Positions 23,085-34,894 of a DNA stretch of 64,000 nucleotides are shown piece after piece. Position numbers and translations under genes: made by a program. The DNA is from Siphonodentalium dalli (lineage: Eukaryota > Mollusca > Scaphopoda > Gadilida > Siphonodentaliidae). Positions within the stretch are counted from its first letter, which is position 1, and each line of letters begins with the position of its first letter. The stretch covers positions 5,975,784 to 6,039,783 of the forward strand of contig CP136066.1 in the NCBI GenBank assembly GCA_032622095.1, written 5' to 3'. A model generated the notes under the pieces. It saw only the letters and a list, made by a program, of their open reading frames with translations. It did not search any database and had not been told where the DNA came from.

Positions 23085-26000
23085 CTCATGTTCATGGTAG
23101 ATACAGTGTGTCTCGGGACAGCTGAGTTGTGCGATGGCCTTTAAGTAGGCTTCGCATTTTGTTCAGAGTATAACATGCTTATTATAATATGCGTGAGTAA
23201 ATTGCGTCATTCTTTGTGAAATAGCAATAAGTCGGAAGCATCATTTTGTCCAAGTTAATCCATTTTTTATATAAAGTTGGATAAATACCAACATCCCATC
23301 CGATCTATGGACAGGACATTCTATGTAGCACTCTACACTGCCTATTAGTGTTTCAACCTATGTTGTCCCCAATTTAGAAATTGGGGAGCCCGCAAGGTCA
23401 TCTTCAGGAGAGAGCGGAAGTCAGATTCCTCAAAGTAACTGAGTGATCGTCATTTACATGTATGTGCGCATGTGTTCATGGTAGATACAGTCTGATTCAG
23501 GACAGCTGAGTTGAGCGATGGCCTTTAAGTAGTATTCGCATTGTGTTCAGAATATAACATCTTATAGTCCAGGAGATATTGGTCGACATCTGCACACCCC
23601 CCCCCCCCCAGGACTCAACTTCACCCCACTAATTTTCTTTCTTAATGTCTCCTCTAATTTTTTTCACTTGCTAACAAGAAAATTTGACAACAAGTCTACA
23701 TTCCTTTACTTTCTTATGTATGAATTATTTATTAGGGTTTGGCAAGTGATAGTCACAGTCAATATGGCGGCCAAACTGGCGGCCAGAAATTGAGAAAAAG
23801 CCGATATTATCACATACTAATTTCAACTTTTTGTCATTATATCGATTTGTATAGACGAAACGGTACATAATATAAGCCATCTATTAGTTCCAACGTAAGT
23901 CGTAGCCTTTTGGAAGGATGAAAACCCACAATCGAGATGTGGCATTTCAAATGCATTCTCCACTAAGGGCTCATACTGGCCGTAACCGTATATAGGTGCG
24001 CCGAATAGTCATATTATGATTTCCAAAAAGCAAAACAACAGTACCTGAGCTTATTCTGAATTGCCACATTCAGCATTATCTAGACCCGTTTCCGTCTCTT
24101 CGTCAGATTAATCTATCTCGCTCACAACAATAGTTTACTACACTTCTTTGTAGAAGGGTCCCAGACTCCTACTAATGTTTCAAACAATACATATGCCGGT
24201 GTCCAGCTGACGTGTTTGGTTCGAAAGCTTGGAATTCTTAGCGAGCTTCATTCGTGGTATAGATTATGGTATAATTCAGATGCTATATATGGGGTATAGG
24301 CGTCATCCTGTGCGATACAATAGAAAGGTATTCGGTCGATGCGTATACTAGCTTTCAGAAGGAACTATCTATCTGCGTATTGTCAGCTTTGGTGACCTAA
24401 TGGGGATAACAACGTGTACACCTGGTGATCTTCCCAAACAGCCACTTCTCAATATATGGTTCATCAATTCACATGCACTGACGTAACCGGACAACTTCTG
24501 TATATGGCTTCGAATGTTGAAAGCCCGACATTTGACGGATGCATTTCTGCTAAGGCGTAGAATACCATAATGCATAATATACACAAACTCATTGAACATG
24601 ATCATAAGAACAAGCTTGTTGGCGTCCAGCAATCGTCTCCCCGAACAGATCCAAGCAGATGATAACAATACACACGGTGCTAGTTTGTGGGTATGTGTCA
24701 TGATAGTGGAAATGAAATTGGACCATGACTGCACAGCCCCTTATTTTGTTATATCTTAGATTCAGACAGAATCTCATGTGTTGCTTTGCTTTCCTTGTAT
24801 GCTAAGATTGTATGTTCCCATCCGTTTGGAAGCCGTTCTTAAACAACTGGACCATGCGTATGCCATTGGCTACTGCTGTATAAGCCCCACCAAGAGAGAC
24901 TGGGGTGGGTGTAGTCTTAAAGACGATACATTTGGTAGTTGGTTGATGCGGCATACACACGCTGGGTTGTATGGTTCAAGAAAGTACAAATGCCATCAAC
25001 AAAAGGGTGAAATGTTCAACGCGCAGAACACCCAGAGGAATGTTACGTTGATGAGCTCTTGCATTCAGTTCAACAACTGTTGGTACACCAAGTGATGTCT
25101 TGGTAACATAACCATTGCTACCATATTCCTGCATGAGACATTAACTACTATATTCTAAAGTTATCTATATAAAGCTAGATGATCATACGTCCACAGCCAT
25201 TGCCATCGAGACTGTAAATTGTTCTTTAAATACATAGTGAAATAAATGCACCACATTTACTGATATTTTCTTGAATATACCGCCCACACGCTGATACTAA
25301 CCAAGAGAGAGGATAACAAACAAATAAAGACATTATCCTTTAGTTCATCCGACTCTTTTGAGGGAGGCTAGCATAGTATTATCCAGACAAAAATGTACGT
25401 AGTTGAATCAGAAAGGCTTCGAACCGGATGTGGAAATACAATCTTACCACACCAAAAAAAAAACCGACGCACATGACATGCACCAGGTTTAGGTGTGGTG
25501 TCTACCGTGGCCCATTCCATTCCCACTATCATGGCGCATGTCCACAAACTAGCACTGCGAGCATTGTTCTTCTCTGATGTGAGATATTCGATGAGACAAC
25601 TGCGGGGCGTCACACAGTTTGCTTCGGATCATGGTCAAGAAGTGTGGGTAGTCTGTACACTATGGCCTTCTCCTTAGCAGATAGACATCTGTCCAAGGGA
25701 ATAAGACAGCTAGCAACCTTCGAAACACGGTCGAAGTTGTCCACATATGCCAATGCGTTCGCTGTGTTTGTGAGTTGACGAACCATCTATTGAGAAGTGA
25801 CTAGCTAACTGGTCCGCCAGGTGTACATGTCGTTATCCCCATGGGGTATGAGACACATACATATATATGACCTTCTGTAAGCTTGTATACTCATCGGTCA
25901 TATGCCTTCCTAGTTCAAGATGACGCACAAATATCATATTTTGCAAATATTTAAAATCGTAAGCTAGACACCGGAAAATGAATTGTTTGAAACGTTATGA

Positions 26001-28685
26001 TTAGAGGGACCCTACTCCAAGGAAGTGGTGAATACTTTGTCTGTGTGAGCGACCTAGATTTATCAGACAAAAAATGGAAGCTGGTCCAGATAATTATGGA
26101 CGTGACGTGGCAAATCAGAATCTGTTATCAAGTAATTGTTCTGATATAACTATTCGGCGCACCTACGCTTACGGCCATTATCGGCGCTAAGTGGAGAATG
26201 GATTTCGAAATGCCACATCGCGATATTAATTGTGGTTTTTCATCTTTCCAGAAGGATACGAGCTATGTTATGCGTTTTGATACCTTTAAGTTGAACTAGT
26301 TGATGGTTTATGTACAGTTTCGTCCATACATACCGATATTATGACAAAAAGTTGAAATTAATATGTGAAAATATCGATTTCTTTTCAATTTCTAGCCGCC
26401 AATTTAGCAGCGATCTTGGCTGTGAGTATCAATTGTCAAACCCTACTAAATACTTCGTGTCACTATTCCATATCAACATGTAATGGTGGATAGAAATCGC
26501 GAAACAATAACGCCCATCCAACGAAAGTAAAGGAATGTAGACTTGTTTTCAAATTTCGTCGCCATTTTGGCCGCCATCTTCGATTTGGAAAACAATTTCT
26601 TGCATGAGATGTAATGTAATAACTTCACCTCAGTATTTCCAACTCAACTGTAAGCATGGGTGGAGTTGTCTCGACAATAAGGCCCAATGATGTAAATATG
26701 AGGACATTTCGATGATGTTTTTAAATCTGTCCGCCATTGTGGGCGCCATTTTAGATTTGGGGGACTTTTATTTGAATATGGTACAGGGAAAGTTCATCGC
26801 CTAAGTATTCCCAACTCACAATAGCAAGCAAGTGTGGAGTTTTCATGACAATAATGCTCACTGATGTTAAAATCAGCGATTTTCGGCGATTTTTTATTTC
26901 TGGTGGCCATTTTGGCCGCCATCTTGGATTTGGGTAAATATTCCTCAACTCAGGTATAAGAGGTATCCTAGCTGGAGTATCTCCTGCACATATATATGCA
27001 TGGGTATTGTTATAATAGCAATAACATTCATTGATTCGAAACATTACATCGCGTTATTAACGTAGATTCGGCTTTGACCTATTATACCGGCATTTGGGAA
27101 AACGTGATATCGGACAAAAATATCCCGCAATGAATGTATATTATGGTCGCCATGTGTTCGCCAATGACTCCTCTATACGACAAATGTATAACATGACGCA
27201 AAGATGCAATATTTTCCCACAGAGACAAACGAAAGGTGGTAACATGTCAGAAAAATAACATATTTTCACATTTCGGCGGCCATCTTGGCCGCCATATTGG
27301 ATTCTGGTGTCGGATTTTTGGCTAATTTGTAAGGGTTGTATATTAGCATAACGAATCGAGCGCATGTGATATCATCTTTACTATAACGGCGATCAAAGAG
27401 ACCTGGTGCATTTTTTTTAAATGGCCGCCATGATGGACGCCATCTTGTCTGGAGTCTCTGCGGCCACTTTTTTTTTCTTGTTAACGAGTGAAAAAAAAAT
27501 AGAGGAGACCTTAAGGAAGAAAATTAGTGGGGTGAAGTTGAGTTTTGGGGGGGTGCAGAGGTCGACCAATATCTCCTGGACTATTATTATAATAAGCGTG
27601 AGTAAATTGCGTCATTCTTTGTGAAATAGCAATAAGTCGAAAGCATCACTTTATGCAATTTAATCTTGTTCATTGGTTCGTTGGGTTTGATTGCCGTATT
27701 ACATAAAGAACGGTGGGCGGACCCGAGCACGTGCTGTATTGACAACCGACAGCCAATGGCAGTGTATAGTGATACATAGAATGTGATGTCCATAGATCGG
27801 ATGGGATGTTGGTATTTATCCAACTTTATATAAAAACGTATCCAAAGTGTATCCAAACTATATATGTACATGTACATACATGAAAGTTGGATATGAAACG
27901 AACTTAATGACTCTCCTATAGATGGATACATGTACGCTACTTTTACGTATAGTAGCTACATGTTGCACAAGATAAACTCCTACACTGGGTCATAATATAC
28001 TGACGTGACTCTGTATGTACATATATATCTTGGAAAATTACAAACAAGGATTTGGGCTTAATGTCCTCTACATATATGATCTACATGTACAAAAAGACAA
28101 AAAACTGGATTGACCTAAGAATTGGCGATTTCCAGAAAAAAACTCCACAGTATATTAGCGGTCTGAAGTGGCTGTGTCAATCATACCCAACGAACCAATG
28201 AAATTACGTGTTTGCTATACTGCCCTATTACACAAAGAACGGTGGGAGGACCCGAGCACGTGCTGTATTGGCAACCGATATTCGCAACAAATTAGGTACA
28301 GACCACGCACCCTCAGTCTGCATTAACTTGCACAAATTGACGCTTCCGACTTATTGCTATCTCACCAAGAATGACGCAATTTACTCACGCTTATTATAAT
28401 AAGCATGTTATACTCTGAACAAAATGCGAAGCCTACTTAAAGGCCATCGCTCAACTCAGCTGTCCTGAGACAGACTGTATCTAACACGAACACATGCGCA
28501 CATACATGTATGTGACGATCCCTCGGTTACTTTGAGGAATCTGACTTCCGCTCTCTCCTGAAGATGACCTTGCGGGCTCCCCAATTTCTATATTGGGGAC
28601 AAAATAAGTCGAAACACTAATAGGCAGTGTATAGTGCTACATAGAATGTCCTGTCCATAGATCGGATGGGATGTTGGTATTTATT
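23085..28685. mobile_element. 5.6-kb decayed palindrome (large foldback or TIR element)
   Basis: Left-arm landmarks recur inverted on the right. GGCCTTTAAGTAGGCTTCGC (23140) and its complement lie at 28430. GGGGAGCCCGCAAGGTCATC (23384) is mirrored at 28562-28585. The C-run block with AGGAGATATTGGTCGAC (23570) is mirrored at 27560. GGCGCACC (23998) is mirrored at 26157, and the CCAGGTGTACA block (24420) at 25820. The axis is near 25.1 kb. The arms are diverged and the right arm carries about 1 kb extra, including several GGCCGCCATCTTGG words (26570-27430). Decayed reading frames in mirrored positions (24369-24734 minus, 25495-25677 plus) share words such as TIMTHTHKLA/TIMAHVHKLA but match no family I recognise. 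Confidence 0.6.
24778..25095 (+). other. Cysteine-rich ORF at the palindrome axis, unidentified
   Basis: An open frame of about 105 codons in the single-copy centre of the palindrome, ending in TGA at 25093. It holds cysteine pairs (GYCCISPTKRDWGGC, then KYKCHQQKG, then SSCIQFNNCWYTK). The upstream sequence TTTCCTTGTATGCTAAG could be a splice acceptor. It may be an exon of a captured or host cysteine-rich protein, or chance. No domain is recognised. Confidence 0.3.
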
Positions 28686-28689
28686 ACTT

Positions 28690-29150
28690 TATATAAAAAA
28701 TGTGGAATACTCATTGTGTGGTTTCAGACACCCATTAGACGGTTTGGGACACTACATGCCTGTGTGGTTTGTGATACAGGTTATGTGGTTTGGACCACTC
28801 AGTTGATGGATTGGGGCAGTCATATTATGGTTTGGGTCAGCCGTTGCCTGGTTTTGGATACTATGTGTGTGGTTTATGACACCCGTTTTATGGTTTGAAG
28901 TATTTATCGGGTGGTATGAAACACTTATTGTGTGGATTACAACGCCCGTTTGGTAGTTGGGGACACTACCGTGGTTTGGAACACCCGATGGGTGGTTTGT
29001 ACAATCATGGGATGATTTGGGACACCACTGAGGAGGACTGGGCCACTCATTGCGACGTTTGAGACATTCATTCGTTGTGTGGTTTCGGACACGCTTTGTA
29101 TGTTTTTGGGGTGAATATGAATAGTAAGTTTGGTCGTTTGCACTCACTGT
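28690..29150 (+). repeat. Minisatellite of the GGTTTGGGACACT family at the Polinton breakpoint
   Basis: Degenerate units of about 20-23 bp (TGTGTGGTTTGGGACACTC-like). The array abuts the truncated ATPase gene at 29155. It reads opposite to the array at 18050-18420, so related minisatellites in inverse orientation lie in the right and left parts of the foreign segment. Confidence 0.65.
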
Positions 29151-29154
29151 GTGG

Positions 29155-29838
29155 CTATGGTACTCGTTTGTGCATTAAATGAGGTATTTGCATTTGAAAG
29201 GCAAGAATTTTTATTTGAACTGTATCACGCACACTTTGAAATAGTATCATGTAATGTGCATTCAAACTCAAAGTTCTACTCGCTTTCGATTTCTGAAACA
29301 TGTTTTGGGTTATGTAAATAACAGATGTATTTCTGTGATGTCCTTTTCTTGTAAACCACAACATAATTTTTCCTTCATCTTTATCACCTAACATGTCATC
29401 AAAAACGATGAGGTGCGGTAAGTCTGTGTCACCGACAAGTTCATTGCCATCATCCGGTATTCAATTTGTAAATTTAATATTGTGAAATTCTTGCATCTGA
29501 CTATAGGTATTTTGCCATTCTTTGTAACACCAAACGACTTTGTATAGAACTGGTTTGAACAAGTGATCTTTATATTCGATTAATTTCTTAACAAATTCTG
29601 TTTAACCACAACCACTTGGTCCCGAAATGAAAATGTTACAGGGATGTTTGAACAACAATGATTCGTCCATCTTTACCCTGAGACAGATCATGTAAGACTG
29701 ATTAGGATTGTTCGGAATCAACCTTTTTATTTTTGACGAAGAATCACCATAACTCCAGATTATTCCAAATGTCCAAATGAGTTCATTATCTAAGTCCGAA
29801 ATAGGTCTAGTGGTTTTTACAATATAATCCAAAGACAC
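29155..29838 (-). pseudogene. Polinton A32-like packaging ATPase, truncated
   Basis: FtsK/HerA-type DNA packaging ATPase, which pumps the genome into the capsid in this family. The Walker A segment is visible as FISGPSGCG followed by a TAA where the conserved Lys is expected, then T. Walker B is LPHLIVFDDMLGD (about 29410), and the sensor-like NTSVIYITQNMF follows (about 29310). There is another stop near 29460. The probable ATG is at 29670; the open frame upstream to 29838 may belong to the preceding gene. Similarity stops at 29155, where minisatellite DNA begins, removing the C-terminus. Confidence 0.8.
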
Positions 29839-29856
29839 TTTTTCTTCAAATAACTT

Positions 29857-30296
29857 TTAAGCAGTGAAAATTGCACATGGTTCTCGGAGAATAATGTATC
29901 CATATATAATCGTCACCTCTTCGAATTTCAAAGTTTTTTCATTGAGAATCCTGTCTTGATATTCAGCAAAGCGAGTAAAATTATTTTCAAATAATTCACG
30001 AATTTCGTTTATTTTGTTTTTAGGAACACCATGAAATATCCAATAATCTGAAAACAGTTGATCCAATATATCCATTAAGAAATCAGTTTCAAATTCTGAT
30101 CTCTCAATCAAACATCTCAATCTAGTCTTCCCCTCAGAGAAATGTCCGTTCAGCAATGCACTATAATTTTACTTTCCCTCAAAAACCAAGTTTGTTTAAG
30201 TTCTCGTTTGATTTCTTGATCAATTTTTGACAATTCGATCAAGTTATTATAAATTTTCAAAAGCATCTCTGCTGGTAACACATAAATTCCATCCAT
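29857..30296 (-). pseudogene. Polinton accessory protein with F-box-like N-terminus
   Basis: An ATG at 30296 overlaps the polymerase 3' end in another frame and opens with YVLPAEMLLKIYNNL (residues 5-19), which resembles the LPxExLxxIxxxL core of an F-box. The frame stops at about 30150, and coding-like sequence continues shifted by one base to a TAA at 29857, with acidic and aromatic stretches (DILDQLFSDYWIFHGV). The whole would be about 145 residues. An F-box would link to SCF ubiquitin ligases, but the match is short. It lies between polymerase and ATPase genes. Confidence 0.45.
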
Positions 30297-33200
30297 AAGG
30301 AATTGTGTTGTATTCACCCACAACAAGTCGTTTGGTGTACACAGATCGGACTGTTTTTGTTTGCTCTTCACTAATTACTTCTCGGTTATTTGTGCGTTTA
30401 ACTCTGCATGGATAGTTTATGACACGTTGAATGTTTGACCGGTCGTTCACACATTCAACCATTGAATGAAAATTTACTTGCTGTTTAGTTTTATAATCCA
30501 GAGTGATAGCCTTGACCTTACATACAGATTGATTGACACCATCTTTCACGTAATGATATCCAGAATTTTTTGGTCCTAACCCTACAAATTTTATGATTTT
30601 AGCATCTGGATGTTCATCAGTCCATTTACCAAGGTAGCTGTCTTCGGTTTTGATATTTTCTTTTTCTGGATCGAAAATATGCATACAGCTATCGGTGTCG
30701 AAATACAACACCCTATCTTGGAGTTTTTCTAAAACTTTATACAACTCCAAGCGTGCATATGCTGTGACAAATGATGCAACAACTACATTGGCAGATGGAT
30801 GTGGTTCTATAATGTCGGTTTTATTTTCATAGTTGAATAATATGAATTTATCATGTTCAAAAATGTCAACTGCTTTGACGGTGATATTTTTATCAGCTGA
30901 TAGTTCAAAATATCTGGATAGTTCTGAGATATATTCCGTGTTAGAAAGAATATTATTTTGTGTATTTTTTCCCCATATGCAATTTATCATTAATTTTGCG
31001 CACTGGCGGAGTCCTGGGTTTTATTCAATTTTTTTCTTTTTCAAGTTTTATACCTTCAACCTCATAATATTTTTTAATGTATTTATCTTTATATTCTTCA
31101 CTTTTAACAGAATTTGGATATCCGCTTGCTTCTTTTTTAATTTTGAGGTATTTATCAATGTAATATCTGTATACTTTTTCCGATCACTCTGTCCAATACC
31201 AACCTTGATACACTTCCAGAATTTGGTAGCCCAATTCTATTGCTTTGAATAATTCTTCATGCGTCCAAACTCCAACTAAAGCACGGTGTTAAGTTTTATG
31301 ACTACACTGCCCATTTTCATTTTCTGCACAAGTTTTACACAATGCATATATCATTTTGTTATTACAGTGGATCGGTAGCACTGGAATGTACAATTTATCT
31401 GGAGGTAATACTTTGCATTTAATGAGTCCTTTGTAAGATTTAATGTCTCCTATTTGTTCCTGACTTAGAATTGTAGGATGGCCAAGAGGGTATTCCCTAT
31501 ATTTATTCACACTAGGAAACAAACTGCATATGAATATCTTTTATTTTCTGTTTAGATTTTGGTTCTATTTCATGATATAATTTCAGAGCATTAGTCCTGC
31601 CACCAAATAATATTTCCCTTGGTTTAATTGGGTCTTGATTCAAATAGAATTGATCCATAGTTTGTTTTAAATTTTTGTCTTCTTTACATTTATTGTCCAG
31701 GTCATGTTCCCAGATGCATATTAATTTGCATCCCAAGCTTTTGATTTCAGTTTCCGTTTGTATTGTTTTTTATACAATTCATGCTTGTTATATTACTCTA
31801 TGGGTTTCGGCGGTTTCTATCTGGATAGCAAGTAGGACAGCCATGAAAAAATCACCCATACATTCCATACACTGTGTTTGATTCTGCATGATAACCATCA
31901 ACAAAATGTTTGCCTATTTTAACATCACCACCATTTAAAGCATGTTTCATGTTTATATTTTGTTTTGTAGCAATGTATTGTATCCATCGAATTGCTTTCA
32001 TTGAAAATTTACGCGCTTGTGGATATCCAGCGTCTGATATTATACCTAGAGAATTCTCTGGTAATGAATTTTTTCTCCATGCAAGGTTACAGGTTTGAGC
32101 TAATGTTATTGCTTCCCGGAATGGATCTATTTGATCAGTTTCCATCACACATAGTCTGAATTTGCCACATCCACGTCTTAAAATGTCTACATCTGATTTA
32201 CAATACTTTTTAATTTCTTTTTGGAAATCAAAAATATCCTCACCCCTGGCTTCGCACCATTTCAGAAATTAATCCCTATTTTCCTCAGATATGATTTCAG
32301 GTTTATAGTATTTGTTGTTTAGATATGGTCCTACGTAATTCTGAAAGTCCTGTTTATTTGCCCAATGTGGAAATTAACCTTTAGCCATTTCTTCAAGTTG
32401 GAATGTTTTTGGAAATTTAGATAATGCCATTGGGATGAAACTCATGAATCGATTACTCTAACACCATTACATTGTAAACTCAGTATTTTGTTACCATTCA
32501 TAATAACATTAGGTTTTGAATTTACATTGTTCACCAACTAATGTAAGAGGAACTGACTATCGTAGCCTCTTGCATTGTGAGCAATACATGTTGTGCCTTT
32601 ATGGTCGTTGGTGTAAAACAACCATTTCCAAAATATTTTCAATACATTTTCACTTTTAAAAACATATTCTCTATTTGACAATACAGAATCACATGAATTG
32701 CATATTTCATCAATGGGTTTACATATACAATTGTCACAAGCAGTTTGTGCAATGCAAAAATTGGGTATATAAACACCAGTATCTTGTTGACATTCAAAAT
32801 AAAAAAAATATGAATGGTACCTTTACTTCTTTCTGTGTTTCTTTCTTTTCGTACTGTTGAATATGACATCTGTGGTCTGATGAAACGATTCCTTACAGTA
32901 TTTGCACTTCTTTGTTCCTGGACAGATATTTCTTTTCTTATTTCGTGTGACGATTTCAACCCCGCATTTCTGGCATTTGTGTATCATATCACAACCAGTT
33001 TTGTCTTGTTTTGGTTATTTTTTCAAATGATTGTCCAAACATCGTTTACTTCTAAACGTCCTCTTACATTTGATGCAGTGTATCCCTCGTTCAAAGGGAC
33101 ATATCTGCCCCTCGAAACACATACACTTGTATGGACATAAATGATCACCTCTGTTGTTCGTACCGACATCACAGTGTTCACAGTAATAATGACATCCAAG

Positions 33201-34000
33201 GAATCCTGTGACAGTTGTGATCAAATCGTAGTGGTTGTCATTGCAATATAGATGGACAACTTTACTTTCTTTCCCAACTGCTGGTGGCTGGAAAAAAAAG
33301 ACTTCGTCAGCAAATTGATTATGTATTTTTATAACATACTCCGGATATAGTTGTTCCTGAATAATTTTGTATTGCTCAACCCCACAACTGGTGTCGTGTG
33401 ATATCCCCACTTTATCCATGAATGACTTTGTAGCTTCCCGTTGTGGATCTCTTGCTGGTCTCGTAATCCGTTCCCATTGTTGTTTCCATTCAACGGTATC
33501 GTTTTTGTCAATATTACACATACCAACAACGACAGCCCTCACAAAACACATGTTATATTCTGCGTTCTGAATCAGAAGAATACTTTTCTTTACTGTTTTC
33601 ATTTGATTTTTTTTCACCGAATGCTCAATAATGTAAGGTATGTCTTACGGTCCATGCAGGCATGTGCGTGACAGTTATATCAAATGTCATCTGTCCGTCG
33701 TGAATTTTGAATTTTTTGTTCGATTCTGCAACTTTTTCTATGTTGTCAAGCAATAATTCACCCGTCAGGTCTTTTGCTTCAGTGAACGGGACGCGAATCC
33801 CTAGATCTAGCCCTGGATGAAAGATGGAAATTCTCATTTGATCTTTTGGTCCTGCGTCACACTCATCTTTCAAACTGTTCACCAGATCTTTTAAAATTCA
33901 GTGAACAGTTTGAAATGACTGATGAAATTCTTGAAATGTGACGTTGTATTTCTTTGATGTTGTTTTAAATTTCCTCGAGTATTTATCGGTTAGATTTTTT
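30247..34000 (-). pseudogene. Polinton protein-primed DNA polymerase B, decayed
   Basis: Family B, protein-primed type (DNA_pol_B_2), about 1250 codons as in other Polintons; it replicates the linear element. In order: an N-terminal segment with DQMRISIFHPGLDLGI (about 33830); a Cys/His-rich block with CHYYCEHCD and HCIKCKRTFRSKRCLDNH (33200-33020); 3'-5' exonuclease motifs (IAHNARGYDSQFLLH, about 32570); the family block GYPQARKFSMKAIRWIQY (about 32000); the motif B region LMINCIWGK (about 30985); the motif C VLYFDTDSCMHI (about 30690); and a C-terminus EYNTIPYGW. Segments lie in different frames with many stops, so it is a pseudogene. It is transcribed away from the divergent hairpin at 34094-34212. 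Confidence 0.88.
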
Positions 34001-34093
34001 ATAGTATAATATTTACAATTATCATCCAGTCACACTCTTTATCTATTATCTCGTTCGCTATTGCCTTCTGAATATGGCACAAGGCGCTTCATC

Positions 34094-34212
34094 GTGAAAT
34101 GACGACGTGATGTAAAATCGCGTCGCTTTTATGCTCTGACACGGACATGCGCAGTCATCGTCCGTGTCAGAGCATAAAAGCGACGCGATTTTTCATCACG
34201 TCGTCATTTCAC
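34094..34212. promoter_or_regulatory. Near-perfect 53-bp hairpin in the divergent promoter
   Basis: The arms 34094-34146 and 34160-34212 match at 52 of 53 positions around a 13-nt loop. Each arm contains TGACGACGT and ATCGCGTCGC, GC-rich words resembling the CRE-like module used elsewhere in the element. The hairpin separates the minus-strand polymerase gene from the plus-strand CCHC gene, so a mirror-image promoter driving both is the simplest reading. The ATG at 34147 lies in the loop. Confidence 0.7.
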
Positions 34213-34812
34213 TCACGACTGAATAACGCACCGAATTTACGAAAAATTGCATTAGACGTTTTAAAGAACACAAAGTGGATACCACCATACGGTAACTGTT
34301 TTAGATGCAATTCGAGTTCACATTGGGCTTTTCAATGTGATGGCGGTACAAAAAAGACGATTGATCAGATGAAACAAACATTATTGATGCTGAGTGAATC
34401 TACTCCTGGGAAGTCTCCTTGGACGCACACATCAGACAACGATTATCTCGCACCCTATGATGCTAGTTTAATGGACATTGATCAACCTGAGACATCACCT
34501 AACGAGATCTCGGATGTGAAAGATGAAAGTGGGGAACAATGAAATTCAACCGCGACATCAATTAACGCGATCGCGGATGCGAAAACTGAGAGTGGTGAAT
34601 TATACGCCTCAACCGAGGTGTCAAATGATGAAATCACTATTCTAAACATGGAGGATTCGCAGATGGATGTGATAAATGCTGTAGCCAAAGGCGCTGACGA
34701 TACAGAAATTAAGCAACACTCTTTGCCTATCAGAAAGAGAAAATGCGTACATCGCAAAAATCTTCCAAGAAAAAGAAACACACTTGATTTGACGTTTGGG
34801 GAAATTTGGTAG
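34147..34812 (+). pseudogene. Polinton CCHC zinc-knuckle protein with an in-frame TGA
   Basis: The frame encodes a basic N-terminus, one zinc knuckle CFRCNSSSHWAFQC (CX2CX4HX4C, about residues 51-64), an acidic Ser/Asp/Glu-rich middle (SLMDIDQPETSPNEIS), a TGA at 34540-34542, and then 89 more in-frame codons with the same acidic character. It ends in a basic nuclear-localisation-like cluster (RKRKCVHRKNLPRKRN). A single-strand nucleic acid binding role is likely from the knuckle. Only one stop interrupts an otherwise open 222-codon frame. The start is uncertain because ATG 34147 lies in the hairpin loop. Confidence 0.6.
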
Positions 34813-34845
34813 AAAAAAACAATGACGTCGTCAGCGACGCCCGCG
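34811..34845 (+). promoter_or_regulatory. CRE-like promoter module, copy 2
   Basis: AGAAAAAAACAATGACGTCG followed by TCAGCGACGCCCGCG lies 50-85 bp upstream of the ATG at 34895. It is nearly identical to the modules at 9883 and 36171 once strand is considered. An AATAAA at about 34853 just after it may serve as the polyadenylation signal of the preceding CCHC gene. Confidence 0.65.
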
Positions 34846-34894
34846 TGTTTTCAATAAAAATTAAACATATCCACCATTCTTCATTCATACCGAA

